From NCBI GenBank assembly GCA_023430325.1, contig JAEZAU010000167.1, forward strand, positions 1 to 23,557: a stretch of 23,557 nt of DNA. The letters run 5' to 3'. The notes under the pieces were generated by a model. It was not told the origin of the DNA. It did no database searches and worked only from the letters and a program-made list of their open reading frames with translations. The position numbers were made by a program, and so were the translations under genes. The stretch is from Bacteroidota bacterium (GTDB lineage Bacteria; Bacteroidota; Bacteroidia; Flavobacteriales_F; PHOS-HE28). Position 1 is the stretch's first letter, and every line of letters begins with the position of its first letter. Of this stretch, positions 23,319-23,557 are shown piece after piece.

Positions 23319-23557
23319 ATGCGCAGCATCGCCTTCATATCATCATTGATCGTTGCAGCAGCGCTCTTCACCGCCTGCAGCGGATCGAAGTCTTACGCGA
23401 AGAAGGCGTCGAAGCTCGATCAGGCCGGTCTGTATGCCGAAGCTGCGGAAATGTACCTGCAGAGCGTTCAGCGCAGCCAGAAGAACGTGGATGCCAAGAT
23501 CGGCCTGAAGAAGACCGGGCAGATGTTGCTCAATGACAAGCTGAGCGAGTTCTTCAA
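23319..23557 (+). CDS. Lipoprotein with TPR-like start, cut by window end
   Basis: The ATG at 23319 is preceded by AAGGAAG, and 79 codons are open to the window edge. The N-terminus is a lipoprotein signal, MRSIAFISSLIVAAALFTAC, with lipidated Cys20. After CSGSKSYAKKASKL the sequence DQAGLYAEAAEMYLQSVQR looks like a TPR helix pair (A-x-x-L-x-x-x-G-x-x-x-E-A-x-x-x-Y). The next helix (NVDAKIGLKKTGQMLLNDKL) continues the pattern. It is probably an envelope TPR lipoprotein. It starts 23 nt after the DUF4476 stop, suggesting an operon. Anything beyond residue 79 is unseen. Confidence 0.75.
   Translation, partial: MRSIAFISSLIVAAALFTACSGSKSYAKKASKLDQAGLYAEAAEMYLQSVQRSQKNVDAKIGLKKTGQMLLNDKLSEFF

Overview
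The window looks like a chromosome segment from a Bacteroidota bacterium, most likely Flavobacteriales or a close relative, with moderately high GC. The evidence is a protein with a type IX secretion C-terminal sorting domain, a DUF4476 protein, Bacteroidota-style SPOR-like repeats, an orphan bacterial alpha-2-macroglobulin, and several upstream motifs that fit the Bacteroidota -7 promoter box TAnnTTTG. There is no sign of a phage, insertion sequence, CRISPR array, tRNA or rRNA.

Layout. 1-258 (minus) is the N-terminal part of a YvlD/phage-holin-like membrane protein. An intrinsic terminator on the minus strand separates it from a tiny Asn/Glu/Arg/Gln-only frame (344-550, minus). 875-2122 is a secreted SGNH/GDSL hydrolase. 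2417-5275 is uvrA (TTG start with a good AAGGAG), followed after 30 nt by a LOG-family/TIGR00730 nucleotide hydrolase. 6327-9784 is a two-gene operon of SPOR-like envelope proteins: a duplicated beta-rich domain plus one SPOR-like domain, then a beta-barrel plus calcium-binding-type repeats plus three SPOR-like domains. 10011-15599 is a giant lipoprotein of the alpha-2-macroglobulin family with an intact CLEQ thioester. 15855-17597 is a type IX secretion cargo protein. It meets a DUF1801 gene (17602-18000, minus) tail to tail. rlmD (18137-19570, minus) and rocD (19660-20916, plus) diverge from a very compact promoter region. rocD converges on a DGQHR/DndB-like gene (20925-22028, minus). The window ends with a DUF4476 protein gene and the start of a TPR-like lipoprotein gene, probably one operon.

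How the genes fit together. The middle third (6327-15599) is an envelope block: an anchored SPOR-like protein, an outer-membrane barrel carrying SPOR-like domains, and a thioester lipoprotein that in other bacteria is thought to trap proteases that breach the outer membrane. The rest is DNA repair (uvrA), rRNA modification (rlmD), arginine/ornithine catabolism (rocD) and unlinked functions.

The most interesting non-gene signal is a family of four related intergenic elements (about 85-145 bp). They begin TTTGGGCG, carry a variable hairpin, and end in a conserved GGGCTnTCCGCT...AGTCCTC...CGGGCT...CGCT core. Three lie 9-28 bp after stop codons. The window is also strikingly rich in GATC and in the HIP1 octamer GCGATCGC. 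I did not find a convincing multi-gene novel defence or biosynthetic system; the SPOR/barrel/macroglobulin block is the best candidate for an uncharacterised functional unit.
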